Assembly (NCBI GenBank): GCA_009885905.1
Contig: VFJU01000066.1
Location: 1 to 8,663 of the forward strand
Length of the DNA: 8,663 nt
Origin: Verrucomicrobiota bacterium
GTDB taxonomy: Bacteria > Verrucomicrobiota > Verrucomicrobiia > Verrucomicrobiales > Akkermansiaceae
Direction: 5' to 3'
Below are positions 7,801 through 8,663 of the stretch, one piece after another. Position numbers and translations under genes: made by a program. Each line of letters opens with the position of its first letter. Position 1 is the stretch's first letter. The notes below the pieces were generated by a model, which searched no databases, was not told the DNA's origin, and saw nothing but the letters and a program-made list of their open reading frames with translations.

Positions 7801-8093
7801 TCGTCCTTTGGCAGCTTGTCCTTGACGTGCATCAGGATTTGAACGGCCTCGAAGGTTGCTCCCTGTGCCTCGCGAATGATTCCGATTTGCTTAAGCGCCG
7901 CCGGATTTGCCGGGTCGGTGTTCATGGCGTTTTTCAATTCGATTTCGGCGGCCGCGTAGTCACCTTTTTCAAAGTGCTTCATTGCCGCATCCAACGAGCG
8001 CTCGGTCTTGGCTTCCTTGGAGCAACTGGGAAGCGTAAAGATGAAAATAATGACCGTGGCGAAGCGAAAAATATGTGGGGCAGCAAATTTCAT
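4878..8093 (-). CDS. prsT: PEP-CTERM system TPR-repeat lipoprotein, PrsT-like
   Basis: A 1071-residue exported protein. The N-terminus has a short basic-hydrophobic signal peptide and a lipobox-like LPSC with Cys24 as the lipidation site. Nearly everything after residue 35 is tetratricopeptide repeats, with the recurring pattern of A, LG, G and A at about 34-residue spacing. The first, EKGDYAAAEIELKNA followed by DPANPAALKQIG, closely resembles the opening of PrsT, the TPR lipoprotein of exosortase/PEP-CTERM gene sets. A short linker without clear TPRs near residues 715-740 (LLSAAEKTTVADIESLQ) divides a longer N-terminal array from a C-terminal one. It is somewhat longer than the roughly 900 residues I recall for PrsT. 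The role is probably a periplasmic or outer-membrane scaffold for exopolysaccharide assembly or export; it has no enzymatic motif. Upstream lies a PEP-CTERM gene with its own terminator, so this gene likely has its own promoter. No clear Shine-Dalgarno precedes the ATG. Other TPR lipoproteins remain possible. Confidence 0.85.
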   Translation of the reverse strand: MKFAAPHIFRFATVIIFIFTLPSCSKEAKTERSLDAAMKHFEKGDYAAAEIELKNAMNTDPANPAALKQIGIIREAQGATFEAVQILMHVKDKLPKDDQVRVLLAKSFLRFGFVADCRKELFEVLDRSPSNGEALLLLAESSVTPEAMAEFDARLKKSGKKTNSTRLASALVDLRRGSMEEGSAIIEEVLMTEPMSARAHALKASILNSKKLPKDAVAEMKIAAEASGARSNESILYAQMLMSNDQRDEAVAGLEKITVVTPDFLPAWAMLGKIAYSEKKDEEATKYFTTALAKNPMDLSTTLMQADVFVRGKQVEKAVQLLEKISTALPTDPQLNFALAKSYLSSDKLVKAAAALDRVLAVAPDLAEPARIRAQIHLQEGNAADAIFLLEKIRKATPDDSASNEVLVLAYRKAGRNEDAIALLRENADNEEKSPASRVALGQILGSQGKFDEARLTFEGAVETFPNSLEAVSNLAALDLRQGKNDAALKRFQGFIDTHPDSADAYTLKAMVALGMKMSDVAEQSLNKSIELKADNARAYSLLLQMKNGPGQEAEALEIIENFLKVFPNDSMVLLQRGTLFEQLGRNEEARDTYTSLIAAKPEFAPAYNNLATLEVEAFNNLESAAIHARKARALDKTQPAIADTLGWIEWQLGNYQAALPLLIEAAEKITNNPEVFYHLGMGYYSMGQAPEATANLTKSIAFGTDFLGKADAQKSLGLLSAAEKTTVADIESLQKKVAENPKDVISHLRLAELLANNGKLEEALSAYQGIYATNPAIVAALVGQARLYGGPLKSPEKALQIATQAREISPSDTKVLATLGLAKLEMGGYDEAYGLLKDASAKLENDSAILYDYARAAYSLGRIQEARIAMARVAECDQAIAEDAKLFLLMNDADAATQAGIDATVAQVLNKNPKNVSALMLRGLLETSAGKNPEATYLEVLNLHPRFDPARVRLAAIYLADSAKIDEALVLARKARSSMPDDPELTRVLAVANYHKKDFKYAAQLFMELANKRPLVANELLMLGVSQFNSKQPENAKQTLDQAVAAGLAGEELVQAKEMIEKLVVPAEKN

Positions 8094-8229
8094 ATTGAAG
8101 AGTGTATGGTGATGGATCTATCTGCTTTCGATCCCACTGGCGAGAATTAGTTTGGTGCAAAAATAACCGCCTACGAATGCTGCTCGAGACCGTGATTAGC
8201 CTCTGGCATCGGCCGATCCTTCCCAACGC
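8094..8229 (-). promoter_or_regulatory. Upstream region of the TPR lipoprotein gene
   Basis: This stretch separates the terminator of the PEP-CTERM gene from the TPR gene and should hold the latter's promoter. I found no convincing -35/-10 pair. It does contain GCCAGAGGCTAA (minus strand 8207-8196), about 100 bases before the ATG, identical to a 12-base core located 85 bases before rfbF. A GG...GC arrangement at 8171-8157 resembles a sigma54 site but has the wrong spacing. Confidence 0.4.
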
Positions 8230-8264
8230 AAAAAAACCGCCCAAGGCATGACCTTGGACGGTTT
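8230..8264 (-). terminator. Rho-independent terminator of the PEP-CTERM gene
   Basis: On the minus strand a 13-base stem (8264-8252 with 8246-8234), containing one G-U wobble pair, closes a five-base loop TCATG and runs straight into seven T residues (8236-8230). It lies 46 bases after the stop codon of the PEP-CTERM gene and is oriented for minus-strand transcription. The T-run is on that strand only, although the stem could form in either direction. Confidence 0.9.
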
Positions 8265-8310
8265 AGGTTTAAGGAGTTCTTTATCAGAATCATCCAGGCA
8301 TCCAGCTAGC

Positions 8311-8663
8311 TCAGCGCTTGCTGAACTTGCGGCGGAGGCCGTGTAGACCAAGTAGGGAAACGCCTAGCAATGCCACGGTAGCACCACCATCAGGAACAGC
8401 AGCACCGCTGGCGGAGAAGGTGAATAAGTTTCCAGCACCCGGAGCTTGAGAAGAAAACTGCCATGTTCCTTCGGTAGCCTCGAACCCAACTTTCTTGATC
8501 ATTCCGTAACCGCTGGCCTGGAGGAAACCCTGACCCGAGGAGTCGTAGAAACGTGTCGAGCTAGTCAGATCGAAGGAGAAACCTCCAACTTTCCAGAAAT
8601 TAGTGATTCCTGGTGCGGCAGTGTCTAAATTCCATGGCTTCCAAAGAATCACATCGGTGCCCG
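8311..8663 (-). CDS. PEP-CTERM (VPDGG-type) sorting-domain protein, C-terminal part
   Basis: The frame is open to the right edge, so the visible 116 residues are the C-terminal end of a longer protein; the GTG at 8652-8650 is internal to an open frame and need not be the start. The tail is a complete sorting signal: VPDGG at 28 residues from the end, a hydrophobic stretch ATVALLGVSLLGLHGL, then RRKFSKR. Exosortases recognise and cut such tails at the inner membrane, so the product is probably exported to the outer surface. The VPDGG/VPDSG form is typical of Verrucomicrobiota. The rest (FSFDLTSSTRFYD, GFEATEGTWQFSSQ, NLFTFSAS) is rich in Ser, Thr, Gly and aromatic residues and looks like a small beta-sandwich. 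It has no catalytic motif that I recognise. A strong terminator follows, so it is likely a single-gene or operon-end unit, separate from the TPR gene. Confidence 0.88.
   Translation of the reverse strand, partial: GTDVILWKPWNLDTAAPGITNFWKVGGFSFDLTSSTRFYDSSGQGFLQASGYGMIKKVGFEATEGTWQFSSQAPGAGNLFTFSASGAAVPDGGATVALLGVSLLGLHGLRRKFSKR

Noticed and set aside
7797..8150. 117-residue plus-strand reading frame opposite the start of the TPR gene
   Set aside because: It lies antisense to an unambiguous signal peptide and TPR coding frame, has no recognisable domain or ribosome site, and its composition fits a shadow frame.
8157..8171. Sigma54-like promoter (AGGCGG...TTTTGCA on the minus strand) upstream of the TPR gene, attractive because RpoN and PrsK/PrsR control PEP-CTERM genes in other bacteria
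   Set aside because: The GG and GC dinucleotides are 11 bases apart, while sigma54 sites require 10. The -24 element also matches poorly.
8650..8652. GTG as the true start of the PEP-CTERM protein
   Set aside because: The frame stays open to the window edge, the residues before GTG continue the same character, and no signal peptide follows the GTG, which an exosortase substrate needs.

Overview
All genes read on the minus strand, so the window runs right to left in the direction of expression. The right edge holds the 3' end of a small secreted protein with a VPDGG-type PEP-CTERM sorting tail (VPDGG, hydrophobic helix, RRKFSKR end). That variant is characteristic of Verrucomicrobiota, and the mid-GC composition and scarcity of strong Shine-Dalgarno sites agree. 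The phylum call is an inference from protein style, not a database result.

Layout in transcription order: (1) 8663-8311, PEP-CTERM protein, cut by the window edge; (2) 8264-8230, a strong rho-independent terminator; (3) 8093-4878, a 1071-residue TPR lipoprotein resembling PrsT of exosortase/PEP-CTERM systems; (4) a 141-bp spacer with a possible promoter, a hairpin and a short direct repeat; (5) a tightly packed sugar-nucleotide operon: rfbF-type glucose-1-phosphate cytidylyltransferase (4736-3906), a DRL/SAF-type reductoisomerase-like oxidoreductase (3886-2588), a UDP-glucuronate-decarboxylase-like SDR (2591-1434), a UDP-glucose dehydrogenase (1434-76) and the first 26 codons of an RmlC-like 3,5-epimerase (79-1). 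The last four genes are joined by overlapping stop and start codons (ATGA, TAATG, ATGA).

This looks like part of an exopolysaccharide locus linked to exosortase. The TPR lipoprotein and PEP-CTERM protein belong to the envelope/secretion side, and the five-enzyme operon supplies activated sugars. Its most interesting part is the enzyme combination. A CTP-dependent nucleotidyltransferase sits next to a homologue of the DXR-like (DRL) reductoisomerases, followed by a decarboxylase-like SDR and a 3,5-epimerase-like cupin. No CDP-glucose 4,6-dehydratase is visible. The set could make a CDP- or UDP-linked unusual (possibly branched or rearranged) sugar whose identity cannot be read from sequence alone.

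No RNA genes, insertion sequences, CRISPR arrays or phage genes were seen. Both intergenic stretches over 100 bp are described as features.
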